A model generated the notes under the pieces. That model worked only from the letters and a program-made list of their open reading frames with translations. It was not told the origin of the DNA and searched no databases. DNA of 64,000 nucleotides, taken from assembly GCA_031552825.1 (NCBI GenBank), contig JAVBMD010000016.1, positions 77,299 to 141,298 on the forward strand, read 5' to 3'. Made by a program: the position numbers and the translations under genes. The stretch comes from WQXF01 sp031552825. Lineage in GTDB: Bacteria > Bacillota > Clostridia > Christensenellales > Aristaeellaceae. The number at the start of each line of letters is the position of its first letter. The stretch's first letter is position 1. Shown here piece by piece: positions 28,016 to 37,040 of this stretch.

Positions 28016-28972
28016 CTAAATTACCTTGATGCAAAACTGCGGGCATACGCTGGCGCAATAGCCGCAGCGGACGCATACGTCGTTATTGACCACGGCCTTG
28101 CCGCCGACTACGCTGATCGCGCGCTGGCTGCACCGCGCCTGGCAAGCGCCGCATCCGGTACACCAATCGTGTACCATCAGCTTGCGCGCCGCGCCGCTGG
28201 CGGCGGCGCGCGTAGGCGCATCGGGGATGTCCCCCGAGAACACCGCCACGTTGTATTCGATCTCGGCGATGCTCTGCATACCCACGGCGACCGCATCGAT
28301 AAAGGGAGCCGTCAACGCATAGGCAAAGGCGGTTTGCGGCGCCTCGATCAGATGACCGCCGCCCAGCGACTTCATCGCCAGCACGCCCAGCCCGGCGGCC
28401 TTGGCGTTCGTACAGGCTTCTTCCATTTCCTCCCGCGTGCCATCGGCGATGCCTAGACCCTCGCGATTAATCAGCGGATGCAGGATTTCCAGCCCGCCGA
28501 ACGCCCGGCCAAAGCTGGCAGCCGCGCGCGCCGCCGCCACGTGATGCGTCGAGAGGCCGATGGCGCCGACGACGCCCTCCTCCCGCTTTTGGGCAAAAAA
28601 ACGCAGCGCTTCCTCGTGGCCGCGCAGGGTGTGCTCGCTCTCCTGCTCGTGCAGCAGGAAGATGTCGATATATTCCCGCCCGATGCCCTCCTGCGCCCGC
28701 TCCAACGAACGCGCGGCGCTCTCGGCATCGTGTACGTAACTCTTGGTGCATACGCGCAGCGTGGGATGCTCGCGCAGCGCCAGCTTGATATGTGGGTAGG
28801 TGCCATACAGCTCCGCCGTATCCAAAAAATTTACCCCCAGCGTCGCCGCATGACAAATCAGCGCCGCACCTTCCTCCGCAGGCAGGTTGCGCTGGAGCGG
28901 ACCCATGGTGAGGGTGCCAAAGCAAAGGCGCGAGACTTCCGGTCCACGCGCGCCCAAACGAACGTGCTGCAT
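28016..28972 (-). CDS. Aldo/keto reductase with C-terminal 2[4Fe-4S] ferredoxin domain
   Basis: 318-aa protein. The AKR barrel has FLDTAELYG (catalytic Asp and Tyr), CTKSYV (Lys) and FLLHEQES (His). The last 55 residues carry CTGCGACQARC and CVRCGYCASVCP, two 4Fe-4S binding motifs. Such fusions occur in anaerobic Bacillota; the substrate is unknown, and electrons may come from ferredoxin-type centres. It sits between ireB and ruvX, which are neighbours in Bacillus, so it is an insertion into a conserved cluster. Confidence 0.92.
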   Translation of the reverse strand: MQHVRLGARGPEVSRLCFGTLTMGPLQRNLPAEEGAALICHAATLGVNFLDTAELYGTYPHIKLALREHPTLRVCTKSYVHDAESAARSLERAQEGIGREYIDIFLLHEQESEHTLRGHEEALRFFAQKREEGVVGAIGLSTHHVAAARAAASFGRAFGGLEILHPLINREGLGIADGTREEMEEACTNAKAAGLGVLAMKSLGGGHLIEAPQTAFAYALTAPFIDAVAVGMQSIAEIEYNVAVFSGDIPDAPTRAAASGAARKLMVHDWCTGCGACQARCSQRAISVVGGKAVVNNDVCVRCGYCASVCPQFCIKVI

Positions 28973-28974
28973 GC

Positions 28975-29244
28975 TTACTCTTCTACCTCATCGTGAACAT
29001 AGGCTCGCAGCAATGCTTCGATGATCTCGTCGCGCTCCACGCGGCAGATCAGAGACCTTGCGTTGTTGTAGCTGGTGATGTAGGTCGGGTCGCCGCTCAT
29101 CAGATAGCCGACGATCTGCGTGATGGGGTCGTAACCCTTGGTGCGCAGGGCTTCATACACGCGCATCAGGATGCCCTGCGCGGTATTCATCCCTTCATTC
29201 AGCGGACGAAACTGCTGTGTCTCCGGACGAATCGGATCGTTCAC
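28975..29244 (-). CDS. IreB-family (UPF0297, YrzL) regulatory phosphoprotein
   Basis: 89-aa small protein with the family core GYDPITQIVGYLMSGDPTYITSYNNARSLI. In Enterococcus, IreB is a substrate of the Ser/Thr kinase IreK and affects cephalosporin resistance. The start is a GTG at 29244 with AAAGGTGG upstream; the open frame further upstream crosses the promoter. First gene of the ireB-AKR-ruvX-DUF1292 run; 2 bp from the AKR gene. Confidence 0.93.
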   Translation of the reverse strand: MNDPIRPETQQFRPLNEGMNTAQGILMRVYEALRTKGYDPITQIVGYLMSGDPTYITSYNNARSLICRVERDEIIEALLRAYVHDEVEE

Positions 29245-29289
29245 AAGCCGCACCACCTTTCCCTGTCTTTTCCGCAAACGGATAGAAAT

Positions 29290-29318
29290 AGTATACACCA
29301 GCACGAATCGGATTGCAA
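29290..29318 (-). promoter_or_regulatory. Promoter of the ireB operon
   Basis: Minus strand TTGCAA (29313-29318), 17 bp, TATACT (29290-29295), 45 bp before the GTG start. Confidence 0.75.
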
Positions 29319-29339
29319 ACAAAGTATCCCGTCATTCGC

Positions 29340-29372
29340 CAAAAAAAGCAGGCGGCATAAAGCCGCCCGCCA
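29340..29372 (-). terminator. Terminator after the serine hydrolase gene
   Basis: Stem GCGGGCGGC/GCCGCCTGC with a TTTAT loop and seven T on the minus strand. Confidence 0.9.
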
Positions 29373-29398
29373 AGAAGGAACGATCTCGCCACCCCGCG

Positions 29399-31276
29399 CT
29401 AAAAGCGGTACAGTTGCCAGAACACGATATTGAATAGCATCACGAGCGCGACAAGACCCGTGACCACATAGAGCGCCTTTTCCCGTCTGCCGCATTGCAA
29501 TTTTCTCAGCCTGAGCGCCAACAGCGCGAGGTAGGCCACTGCCGCGGCAGCGCAAAGCCAGAACAGGCCGATGCTGACTCCGATCAGCATCTTCGATCCG
29601 TAAGACATCAGATTGAACGCCATCCAGACGACATTCAGCCCTCCCGCCAAGCCCGCCGCGCACAGCAGCAGATGATATTTGCGCAAGCTGGAGGTTTCTC
29701 CGCGCCGATGCCGCAATCGCAGGATCAAGCGGCGTATGCCTCCGCCCACCAGCGAGAACGTGCAATATACCAGCGCAAGCGCCCATAGCAGCAGCGCCGA
29801 CACCCATAAAACGCCCTCCCCAGTGGGAATCCGCACAAATTCAGAGTAGGGCATCGCCAGCCGCGCGCCACCATCCGCCGCAAGTTCGGCGCGGGCGACG
29901 GAGATCGGCACCTCGACGGTGGAACTTGCGTCGCGCACAAACAATTCCGGCGCCACTTGGTTAAACACGATGGATTGGCCCAGCATAGAGGCAGAAAGCG
30001 TATCCTCGTCCCCGCCAAAGAGCGGTATCATGTTCAGCACGCCATACATTTTCGTGCAGCCGTGCAACGAAATGCGCCCGCTCCGATACAGCCCGCGCAG
30101 TTCGCGTGCATCCGGCAGCGCGCCGGTATCCGACTCCGGTTCATACTTGCCGAATACCAGCTCCGGCAATCCTTCGTTATAGACCATCTCAGCGTATTGG
30201 TTGGTCATCACCACCATGCCGGTATTGCTCTGCGGATGCAGCTGCAGATAGGCTGAGAAGGCCGCCGTATTGCCGCCATGCCCTATGGTTGGCACGCCGA
30301 AATCGAGCACCCAAAATCCGTGGCAGTTTCGCGCCGAGCCATCGCCGTAGAGCAGGCTGGGCGTCCACAGCTCCGTCAACGTATCGGCCTTATCAAAGAG
30401 CGGCGTAGGCTGCCCCGCCTCCGGCAGCAGCGCCTGCGCAAACCGCAGGAAATCGCCAAGGGTGCCGGTGGCCATGCCCGCTGGGTAGAGCGGGATGGCG
30501 AACCTGTTCGCGATCGGCTCCAGCCCCTTATACCCCTGCGACAGCGCCCTGTGCTCCCGCACCCATTCGTTGTCCTCCAACCGAGGTGAGAGCGCGGTAT
30601 GCTCCATGCCCAGCGGCACAAAGATATGCTCCCGTACATAGTCCGAAAAGGATTGGCCGCTGATCCGTTCCACGATCAACCCCGCTAGCGCCACGCTCCA
30701 ATTGGAATAGGCGCACACCGTACCCGGCGAATAGATCTGGTTCGGCTCGCTGTCGCGCAGCGCTTGTTCAAGGCTGATCTCCGGACTCGCGGGATCCACA
30801 AATATCCCGACCAGCACATCCTCCCACCCGGCGTTGTGATGCATCAGGTTCAGCATACTCAGCGGCGCGTCATAGCGCAGCTTGGTAAAGAACCCTTCGG
30901 GCAGATAGGCGGTCACATCGGCCTTTAGATCCAGCTTGCCCTGCTCCGCCAGCTGCATCACACTGACCCACACCAGCAACTTGGTGACCGAACCCCATTC
31001 GTAGACTGTATCCCCATCGGCCACGCGCCCCGCGGCGATGTCGGCAAAGCCATATGCCTTCTCGAACAACACCTGCTGCCCGCGCGTCACCGCGACGCTC
31101 ACCGCCGCGGTGGTATCGCGATGCGCCTCCACATAGGCGTCCACCTCGGCAGCCAGCGCCGCATCCGCCAGCCCGGAGGGCAGCGCGTCGGCAGCCAGCG
31201 CCGCCCCCTGCGGCGCCACAAGCACCGCGACGCACAAGGCGACTACACCCCATCTCTTGATCGTCTCTCTTTTCAT
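29399..31276 (-). CDS. Secreted serine hydrolase of the class C beta-lactamase family with C-terminal membrane segments
   Basis: 625-aa protein. The signal peptide ends near ALAA (29). The hydrolase domain shows Ser96-Val-Thr-Lys99 (WGSVTK), a Tyr-Ser-Asn (AYSNWS) and GHGGN in the KTG place, the three motifs of the class C beta-lactamase/DD-peptidase-like family. The last 130 or so residues hold about four membrane helices, so the enzyme is anchored outside. It may cut peptidoglycan peptides or esters; resistance is not implied. GAGGAG precedes ATG 31276. Own promoter and terminator. Confidence 0.88.
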   Translation of the reverse strand: MKRETIKRWGVVALCVAVLVAPQGAALAADALPSGLADAALAAEVDAYVEAHRDTTAAVSVAVTRGQQVLFEKAYGFADIAAGRVADGDTVYEWGSVTKLLVWVSVMQLAEQGKLDLKADVTAYLPEGFFTKLRYDAPLSMLNLMHHNAGWEDVLVGIFVDPASPEISLEQALRDSEPNQIYSPGTVCAYSNWSVALAGLIVERISGQSFSDYVREHIFVPLGMEHTALSPRLEDNEWVREHRALSQGYKGLEPIANRFAIPLYPAGMATGTLGDFLRFAQALLPEAGQPTPLFDKADTLTELWTPSLLYGDGSARNCHGFWVLDFGVPTIGHGGNTAAFSAYLQLHPQSNTGMVVMTNQYAEMVYNEGLPELVFGKYEPESDTGALPDARELRGLYRSGRISLHGCTKMYGVLNMIPLFGGDEDTLSASMLGQSIVFNQVAPELFVRDASSTVEVPISVARAELAADGGARLAMPYSEFVRIPTGEGVLWVSALLLWALALVYCTFSLVGGGIRRLILRLRHRRGETSSLRKYHLLLCAAGLAGGLNVVWMAFNLMSYGSKMLIGVSIGLFWLCAAAAVAYLALLALRLRKLQCGRREKALYVVTGLVALVMLFNIVFWQLYRF

Positions 31277-31325
31277 ACCCTTGCTCCTCTCATGCAAAAT
31301 TAAGGAAAATTCATCCAATGCAGAG

Positions 31326-31355
31326 AGTATACAGGGCAGGCGTGAGGAAATCCAA
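31326..31355 (-). promoter_or_regulatory. Promoter of the serine hydrolase gene
   Basis: Minus strand TTGGAT (31350-31355), 18 bp, TATACT (31326-31331), 50 bp before the ATG. Confidence 0.55.
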
Positions 31356-31389
31356 AAGAGGCGCATTAGAATTCGCTTAGATTTTTGAA

Positions 31390-31437
31390 AAAATAACGCC
31401 CGCTTGGTGCGCAATGCGCAAAAAGCAGGCGTTATTT
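31390..31437 (-). terminator. Terminator after the 183-aa secreted protein gene
   Basis: Stem ATAACGCC(T)GC/GC(G)GGCGTTAT with an inner GCGCATTGCGC hairpin, then a T run on the minus strand. Confidence 0.8.
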
Positions 31438-31451
31438 GAACGATCGGCGGC

Positions 31452-32003
31452 TTATCCTTGCGTCGCCGGGAAGCTCTCGTCCGGCAGGCTGACCGCCAGC
31501 GTGCCGATCATCTGCTTCAGCGGCGCGATCTGTTCCTCGGTGAGCGCCTCGCCATCGACGCGCAGCGCTGAAATCTCGCACTGATAGCCGAACAAAATCG
31601 TCATGTAGATGGCTTCCCGGTTCAGCTCGTCGCGCATCAGCATCCAGCGCTGGCCTTCATCTTCTTCTACCGTGTAGGAGGGGTTGGCCATATCGGCGGA
31701 GTACGTAGCGAAAAGCTTATCCAGCTCCTCCTGCGTAAAATCGGTCATCCAGCGGCCTGCGTAGGGCTCATCCTCGCCCATGGAGAAGATGTAGAGCACA
31801 GCGTCGTCGCCGGTGGCGCGGAAGGTAAGAACGCTGGCGGTGTCGCCATCCTGCTGCATCGCGATTTCGAAATTATCGGGAACCTCCAGCTTGAGCCCCT
31901 GCCCCTTGATCTCCACTTCCTTGGCCTGCGCCGTGGCACTCAGCCCAAACAGCAGGCACAGCGCCAGCAGCGCGGCGAAAGCCTTCTTGATCCGCTTCAT
32001 CAT
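31452..32003 (-). CDS. Secreted protein of unknown function
   Basis: 183-aa exported protein, signal peptide cut near AQA (27). The mature part is acidic with VPDNFEIAMQQDGDTASVLTF and YAGRWMTDFTQEELDKLF; this resembles small extracytoplasmic proteins that measure or bind at the wall, but I recognise no family. CGGAGGAA precedes the ATG. It lies 18 bp after the SH3 protein gene, so both are likely one transcript ending at the terminator. Confidence 0.7.
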   Translation of the reverse strand: MMKRIKKAFAALLALCLLFGLSATAQAKEVEIKGQGLKLEVPDNFEIAMQQDGDTASVLTFRATGDDAVLYIFSMGEDEPYAGRWMTDFTQEELDKLFATYSADMANPSYTVEEDEGQRWMLMRDELNREAIYMTILFGYQCEISALRVDGEALTEEQIAPLKQMIGTLAVSLPDESFPATQG

Positions 32004-32021
32004 TCTCTTTTTCCTCCGTTA

Positions 32022-33203
32022 TCACTGAAATCTGAGGAAGTGCGTGCTCACATAACCCCATTCGCCGCCAAGGCGCACCTTGCACCAATCGCGTCCCTTG
32101 GAGTAAACCTGCGCCTGCAAGCCGACCTGCTGCGACGCGATGATCTCGGCATCCATCGACGGGCTGGCGCGGAAGTAAACGATATCGCCGCCGTTGGGGT
32201 TAATCAGCGTCGCAGCCATGAAGCCGTCGGAATTATACTGCGCGGCGCCGTTGTTGTCGCCATCGCCGCCGTCATCGTAATGCGTGTGCTTCGTATGGGA
32301 GATAAACTGAGCGTTCATGTAGCCGTGCTGGCCGTCGACGGTCACCTCGTCCCACTGGCTGCCCTCGTTCAAGATTTTTACCTTGGTGCCGTTGGGGTAG
32401 TTGCCCAGCACGATTGCCGCCGTATTGGGGCTCTGGCGCAGGCGAAGCGAGGTGGTGGCATGGTTGGTGTTGACATAGCCGTACTTGTAGGAAACCGGCA
32501 CCTGCTCATCGCCGTCGTTATCGTCAAGGTAGCGCGCCACGATGTAGCCGATGCGGCCGCGCGCACGCACCTTGTCCCAATCGCTGCCCGCGATCAGCAC
32601 ATCCACCTCGGTACCCGCCGCAAGGCTGGTGAGCGGTTCGGCAAGGGTGGTGGGGCCGCTGCGCAGATTGACGTTGCCGCCGTTTCCGCTATGTACGTAC
32701 TTGTGCGCCACCGGCTTGAGATGGGTGCTCACCATGCTTGCCAGCACATAGCCTTCGGTGCCCTCAAACTGAATTTTATACCAGCCGTATTCCTGCCCCA
32801 AGATCGCCACGTCGCTCCCGTCCGGCACCTGTTGCATCACCAAGGCGCTTTGGTCGGGGCGATCGTGCAGGTTGACAAACTTGCCCTCATTAGAAACCAC
32901 GCCGGGGTTATCGATCCCGGCGGAATCTTGCTCGACGTACTTGGAGTTGACGTACCCCTCTTGCCCGTTCGCGGTAAGCACCTTGAGCCAAATGTTATCC
33001 GGTTCTTCCTGCAAAATGGTGAGCCAGCTTCGCTCGGCACAGGTGGTGAGAACCACCGCGTCCTCGCTAGGCTGCTCGCGCAGGTGCAGGCCGTGGCTGG
33101 TAACGTAACCATACGGCGCCAGCTCGCCCAGCGCCGGGGCGGCAAAGGCCAGCGTCACAAGAATCGCCAACAGGCAGAGCATCTTCTTCGAAATGAGGTG
33201 CAT
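32022..33203 (-). CDS. Secreted protein with five bacterial SH3 repeats
   Basis: 393-aa exported protein. After the signal peptide come five SH3b-type units, seen by the recurring pattern LxLRxxPS/NTAxxxxxxxxGxxVxIL...WxxVxxxGxxGYV (for example GYVNTNHATTSLRLRQSPN and YVHSGNGGNVNLRSGPT). SH3b domains usually bind peptidoglycan. No catalytic domain. ATG 33203 sits 11 nt after CGGAGG; ATG 33212 overlaps the site. First gene of a two-gene operon. Confidence 0.85.
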   Translation of the reverse strand: MHLISKKMLCLLAILVTLAFAAPALGELAPYGYVTSHGLHLREQPSEDAVVLTTCAERSWLTILQEEPDNIWLKVLTANGQEGYVNSKYVEQDSAGIDNPGVVSNEGKFVNLHDRPDQSALVMQQVPDGSDVAILGQEYGWYKIQFEGTEGYVLASMVSTHLKPVAHKYVHSGNGGNVNLRSGPTTLAEPLTSLAAGTEVDVLIAGSDWDKVRARGRIGYIVARYLDDNDGDEQVPVSYKYGYVNTNHATTSLRLRQSPNTAAIVLGNYPNGTKVKILNEGSQWDEVTVDGQHGYMNAQFISHTKHTHYDDGGDGDNNGAAQYNSDGFMAATLINPNGGDIVYFRASPSMDAEIIASQQVGLQAQVYSKGRDWCKVRLGGEWGYVSTHFLRFQ

Positions 33204-33250
33204 GCGAATCATTTCCTCCGATCATTATCATTGGCATATCAAACATACTT

Positions 33251-33278
33251 ATTATAACTAATAATCGAATAATTGCAA
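33251..33278 (-). promoter_or_regulatory. Promoter of the SH3-repeat operon
   Basis: Minus strand TTGCAA (33273-33278), 16 bp, TATAAT (33251-33256), about 50 bp before the ATG, in AT-rich DNA. Confidence 0.75.
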
Positions 33279-33304
33279 GCAATTTACGGAAAAATTTGTC
33301 GGAT

Positions 33305-35089
33305 TTAGCGTTCCGCGATGGCGCACTGGCCAAAATCACCCCACCCCGCGATGCGCAGTTCCCCGCTGGCCGTCAAGCCCACCGTGTAGCTCTCGCCCGC
33401 TTCCACCGCCACGATATCGCGCCACTGCTCGACGCGGCACTGCGCGTAATCGCCGTCCCCGGCGGTCACCACGGTGCCGTCGGCGCGCAGGCCGATCGTC
33501 CGCTCATTGGCGGCGGCCACCTGCACGATATCGCTCCAGCCGCCCACGTCGCACTCGCCGCTATCGTTGCGGCCTTCGGCCACGGCGGTACCGTCGGCGC
33601 GCAGGCCGACGACGTGGCGGCTGCTGGTCTCGATTTGCACGATATCGGTCCATGCCTCAGCGGGTTTGGCGGCGCGTGATTCGTCATAGATGCGCACGCT
33701 GCCATCGCCGCAAAGCCCGGCCACCAGCGTATCGTTGGCGGAAATCTGCTTGATATCGGCCCAGCGCGAGAGGATATCCGGCGTAAAGGCGGCATAGCGC
33801 CGGTTGGCGCCGATGCCGACGACGGTGCCGTCCTCATACAGCCCCAGCGAGAAGTACGCCCCCGCCGCTACCTGACGGATGCCCTCCCAATCGCCTACCT
33901 CGCAGGCCTCAATGGTATTTTGCGGCGCGGCGACCACGGTACTGTCTGCGCGTAGGCCGAGAATGTGGCTTTCACCGGCGTCTACCTGCACGATATTCTG
34001 CCAATCCGCCACCTCGTATTGCTCTACGATCGGCGCGCCGCTGAAGGCATCGTACCCCGCCACTGCCACCGAACCATCGCTAAGCACCGCCACCGCCACC
34101 TCGTCGCCGCAAGCGATCTGGCGCACGCATCCCCATTCGCGCACCTTTTTCTCTTCGATATCGATCTGCTGCGCGGCCACAAGCGAGCCATCGGCCTTGC
34201 GGCCAAGCGTATAGCCGTCGCCCACGGCGATGGCCACGATGCCGCTCCACTCCGGCTGCGGGTATTCGCCCGTATCCACGGTATTGCGGTAGGCCACGGT
34301 GCCGTCGGCGCGCAGCGCCGCGATATGCGCGTGATTCCCGGCGATCTGCACCACGTCCTCCCAGTCCGGCCAGACAAACCGCTCCTCCGGCATGGAGAAG
34401 CCGGTATTGTCCACCATCAAAACGCTGCCATCGGCGCGGAAGCCAAAGATGCGCGTATCCGCCGCCTCCACGCGGATCAGGCCGCTCCAATCGTAAATCG
34501 ATTCGTCGGCCACGTCCCCTGCCACGGCGCAGGTGCCGTCGGCGCGCAGGCCAAGGACGAAGAAATCCCCGGCGGCTACCTGCACGATGTCCTTCCAATC
34601 GGCCACATTGAGCTGTTCGCAGGCATTATCCCCGGCGGCCACGACGGTGCCCTGCCTCGTAAGCCCTACCGTCAGGTTATACCCGGCGGCGATCTGCACG
34701 ATGTCACGCCAGCCCGCCACGTCGATCTGCCCGCCGTAGGTCATCTGATCGTCCCATGTCGGCGCGGGGGTGAGGTTGTTGCCCACCGCCACCACGGTGC
34801 CATCGGCGCGCAGGCCGACGGTATGCTCGCTGCCCGCTGCCACCTGCACGATATCGCGCCAGCCCGATACCTCGCACTGCCCCTCCAAGTTGCGCCCGGC
34901 GGCGCGTACCGTGCCGTCGGCATTGAGGGCTACGGCATGCATATCCCCGGCGGAGAAGGTGCCGGCCGAGCGCGCGGCGCTGGCTACCGCCTCGGCATAC
35001 GCGGGCGGCGCGGCTTCCGCCGACGCACAGAAAAAAGGCACGCACAACAGCAATGCCAGCAGCAGGATCTGCATGCGCACTCTCGCCAT
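33305..35089 (-). CDS. Secreted RCC1-like beta-propeller repeat protein
   Basis: 594-aa exported protein with a signal peptide (residues 1-22) and about 13-14 tandem units of 35-50 residues. Each unit has the form W-x-DIVQVAAG-x-x-HTVGLRADGTVVAVG, the RCC1/BLIP-II-like signature. Two seven-bladed propellers are possible. Such proteins bind other proteins; BLIP-II inhibits beta-lactamases. The target here is unknown. The start at 35089 follows AGGGGGCGG. It comes 25 bp after hemZ on the same strand but shares no function with it. Confidence 0.87.
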   Translation of the reverse strand: MARVRMQILLLALLLCVPFFCASAEAAPPAYAEAVASAARSAGTFSAGDMHAVALNADGTVRAAGRNLEGQCEVSGWRDIVQVAAGSEHTVGLRADGTVVAVGNNLTPAPTWDDQMTYGGQIDVAGWRDIVQIAAGYNLTVGLTRQGTVVAAGDNACEQLNVADWKDIVQVAAGDFFVLGLRADGTCAVAGDVADESIYDWSGLIRVEAADTRIFGFRADGSVLMVDNTGFSMPEERFVWPDWEDVVQIAGNHAHIAALRADGTVAYRNTVDTGEYPQPEWSGIVAIAVGDGYTLGRKADGSLVAAQQIDIEEKKVREWGCVRQIACGDEVAVAVLSDGSVAVAGYDAFSGAPIVEQYEVADWQNIVQVDAGESHILGLRADSTVVAAPQNTIEACEVGDWEGIRQVAAGAYFSLGLYEDGTVVGIGANRRYAAFTPDILSRWADIKQISANDTLVAGLCGDGSVRIYDESRAAKPAEAWTDIVQIETSSRHVVGLRADGTAVAEGRNDSGECDVGGWSDIVQVAAANERTIGLRADGTVVTAGDGDYAQCRVEQWRDIVAVEAGESYTVGLTASGELRIAGWGDFGQCAIAER

Positions 35090-35114
35090 AGTGCCGCCCC
35101 CTATCCCTCGCGTT

Positions 35115-36569
35115 CTATTCAATCCCCCATAATTTCTGCTTGCGGGCAATCATTTCCTGCACGCGGGCAATATAATGGTCGATATTGGATACATTGGGCG
35201 CGCGCTCGATGCGCGCCTCGGCGCCAAATATGCGCTTGGAGATGCCGCCCGCGCCGAGCGCCAGCACCGAGGTGGTTTCCTCCATATTGTCGATGTTGTA
35301 GCGGCACGCGCAGCCGGGCTTTGCATAGCCGACGTTTTCTAGGTTTCCGGCCATATATTTCTGCCTGTATAAATAGTAAGCGCGCATGCCCATCGCGTGG
35401 GCGGCGGCATGCCCGGTCTCCACCATGCGCTGCGCGGTCTGCGCGTCGCACTGCTGGTGCGCCATGTCGCGCAGCTTGGAGGCGCGCTTGATGGCCAGCG
35501 TGTGGATGGTCAAGCTTTCCGGCGAAAGGCGCGACACCCGCTCCAGCGTATCGGCAAATTCCGCTTCGCCCTCGCCGGGCAGCGCGCAGATCAGATCCAT
35601 GTTGATGTTGTCAAACCCCGCCTCGCGCGCGGCGGCGTATGCGCGCAACGTTTGCTCGGCGGTGTGCGCGCGGCCAATGCGCGCCAAGGTTTCATCCTGC
35701 AGCGTTTGCGGATTGATGCTGATGCGCGTCACCGGAAAGCTCCGCAGCATCGCCAGCTTTTCCGCATCCAGCGTGTCGGGGCGCCCTGCCTCCACCGTCC
35801 ACTCACCAGCGCCGGGAAACTCCCGCCCCAGCGCCTCCAGCACGCCCGCCAACTCGCCGCTGCACAGCGCCGTGGGCGTGCCGCCGCCCACATAAAGCGT
35901 GCGCACGCGCAGCCCAGCCTCGCGCACCAGCGCCCCTGCCGCCGCTATTTCCTGATGCAGCGCCGCAAGGTACGGCGCCACCAACTGCCCTCTGCCCAGC
36001 TCCACCGAGGCGAAGGAGCAATAGGTGCAGCGCGTGGTGCAGAAGGCGATGCCCGCGTACACGTCGACAGCATCGTCCTCGCAGCCCATCATGCCATCCT
36101 GTGCCCGCGCGATCTCGCCGAGCAGCGCCGCCTTCTCCGGCGCGAGGTCAAACAATCGCACCAGGTTGGCTTCGGCCTGCTCCGGCGACGCGCCTTGCGC
36201 CAATTGTTCATAGTACAGCCGCGTGGGCCGGATGCCGGTCAGCGCGCCCCACGGCGGCTGCGTGCCGGTAACTTCTTTCATCAGCGCGTAGCAAGCGGTT
36301 TTGACGGCTCGCTTGCGCATGCGCTTGCCCACCAGCGCGCCCTGCGCGACAGGCTTGCGCTCCGTGTGCCGCCATGCTTGCCCGCCCTGATCCCACACGT
36401 AGGAATCGACCCAGAAGCCGCCCTCCTCGGCGCAGGTATGGCAAAGCGAGGCATCCGCACCCCCCGCATCCTCCGGCGGCAAAACCTGTGCCTCGCCCAG
36501 AAAGATGCGCAGCACATCGGCGATGTCCGCGAAGAACTGCGGCGTTTCGGTTGTCAGTGCGACGCGCAT
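35115..36569 (-). CDS. hemZ: HemZ-type oxygen-independent coproporphyrinogen oxidase-like radical SAM protein
   Basis: 484-aa radical SAM protein. Cluster motif C177-TTR-C181-TY-C184, then the YVGGGTPT SAM-binding GGG segment and the HemN-like INPQTLQDE and ICALPGEGEAEF blocks. The long N-terminal part (about 160 aa) and a C-terminal NxxMxxTTSVLALGAGGISK segment are HemZ hallmarks. Whether it makes porphyrin in this strict-anaerobe type is unsure; no other haem gene is in the window. It starts 2 bp after dtd ends, so the two are coupled. Confidence 0.93.
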   Translation of the reverse strand: MRVALTTETPQFFADIADVLRIFLGEAQVLPPEDAGGADASLCHTCAEEGGFWVDSYVWDQGGQAWRHTERKPVAQGALVGKRMRKRAVKTACYALMKEVTGTQPPWGALTGIRPTRLYYEQLAQGASPEQAEANLVRLFDLAPEKAALLGEIARAQDGMMGCEDDAVDVYAGIAFCTTRCTYCSFASVELGRGQLVAPYLAALHQEIAAAGALVREAGLRVRTLYVGGGTPTALCSGELAGVLEALGREFPGAGEWTVEAGRPDTLDAEKLAMLRSFPVTRISINPQTLQDETLARIGRAHTAEQTLRAYAAAREAGFDNINMDLICALPGEGEAEFADTLERVSRLSPESLTIHTLAIKRASKLRDMAHQQCDAQTAQRMVETGHAAAHAMGMRAYYLYRQKYMAGNLENVGYAKPGCACRYNIDNMEETTSVLALGAGGISKRIFGAEARIERAPNVSNIDHYIARVQEMIARKQKLWGIE

Positions 36570-36570
36570 G

Positions 36571-37020
36571 CTAAAACACCTTCCGACTGTCGAGCAGCAG
36601 CGTCACCGGGCCATCGTTGACCAGCGACACGCGCATATGCGCCTGAAACTCACCCTCGGCCACCTTCAGCCCGGCGGCGCGCAGCCCATCGCAATAGGCG
36701 GTGTACCAGCGCGTGGCCTCCTCCGGGCGTGCGGCGCGGATAAAGCTGGGGCGGCGGCCGCCGCGCGCGTCGCCATGCAGCGTAAACTGCGATACCGCCA
36801 ACACCTCGCCGCTGGTATCCAGCGCCGAAAGGTTCATCTTGCCTTGCTCATCCTCAAAGATGCGCAGGTTCGCGGTCTTGTCCACACAGTAGCGCAGGTC
36901 GGCCTCGGTATCGCCTTCCTCCACGCCGAGCAGCGCCAGCAGGCCCGCGCCGACGCGCCCGCATAGGCGCTCCCCCACATGCACCGAGGCCTCGCTGACC
37001 CGTTGAAGTACGACTCGCAT
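36571..37020 (-). CDS. dtd: D-aminoacyl-tRNA deacylase
   Basis: 149-aa editing enzyme that frees tRNA from D-amino acids and Gly. The active-site segments are Ser77-Gln-Phe-Thr80 (SQFTL) and Asn135-Asp-Gly-Pro-Val-Thr140. Length is normal. It is in the run recJ-rsh-dtd-hemZ, the usual Bacillota order (rsh next to dtd). Confidence 0.96.
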   Translation of the reverse strand: MRVVLQRVSEASVHVGERLCGRVGAGLLALLGVEEGDTEADLRYCVDKTANLRIFEDEQGKMNLSALDTSGEVLAVSQFTLHGDARGGRRPSFIRAARPEEATRWYTAYCDGLRAAGLKVAEGEFQAHMRVSLVNDGPVTLLLDSRKVF

Positions 37021-37040
37021 CGCTTGCTCCCCTTCGTGCG

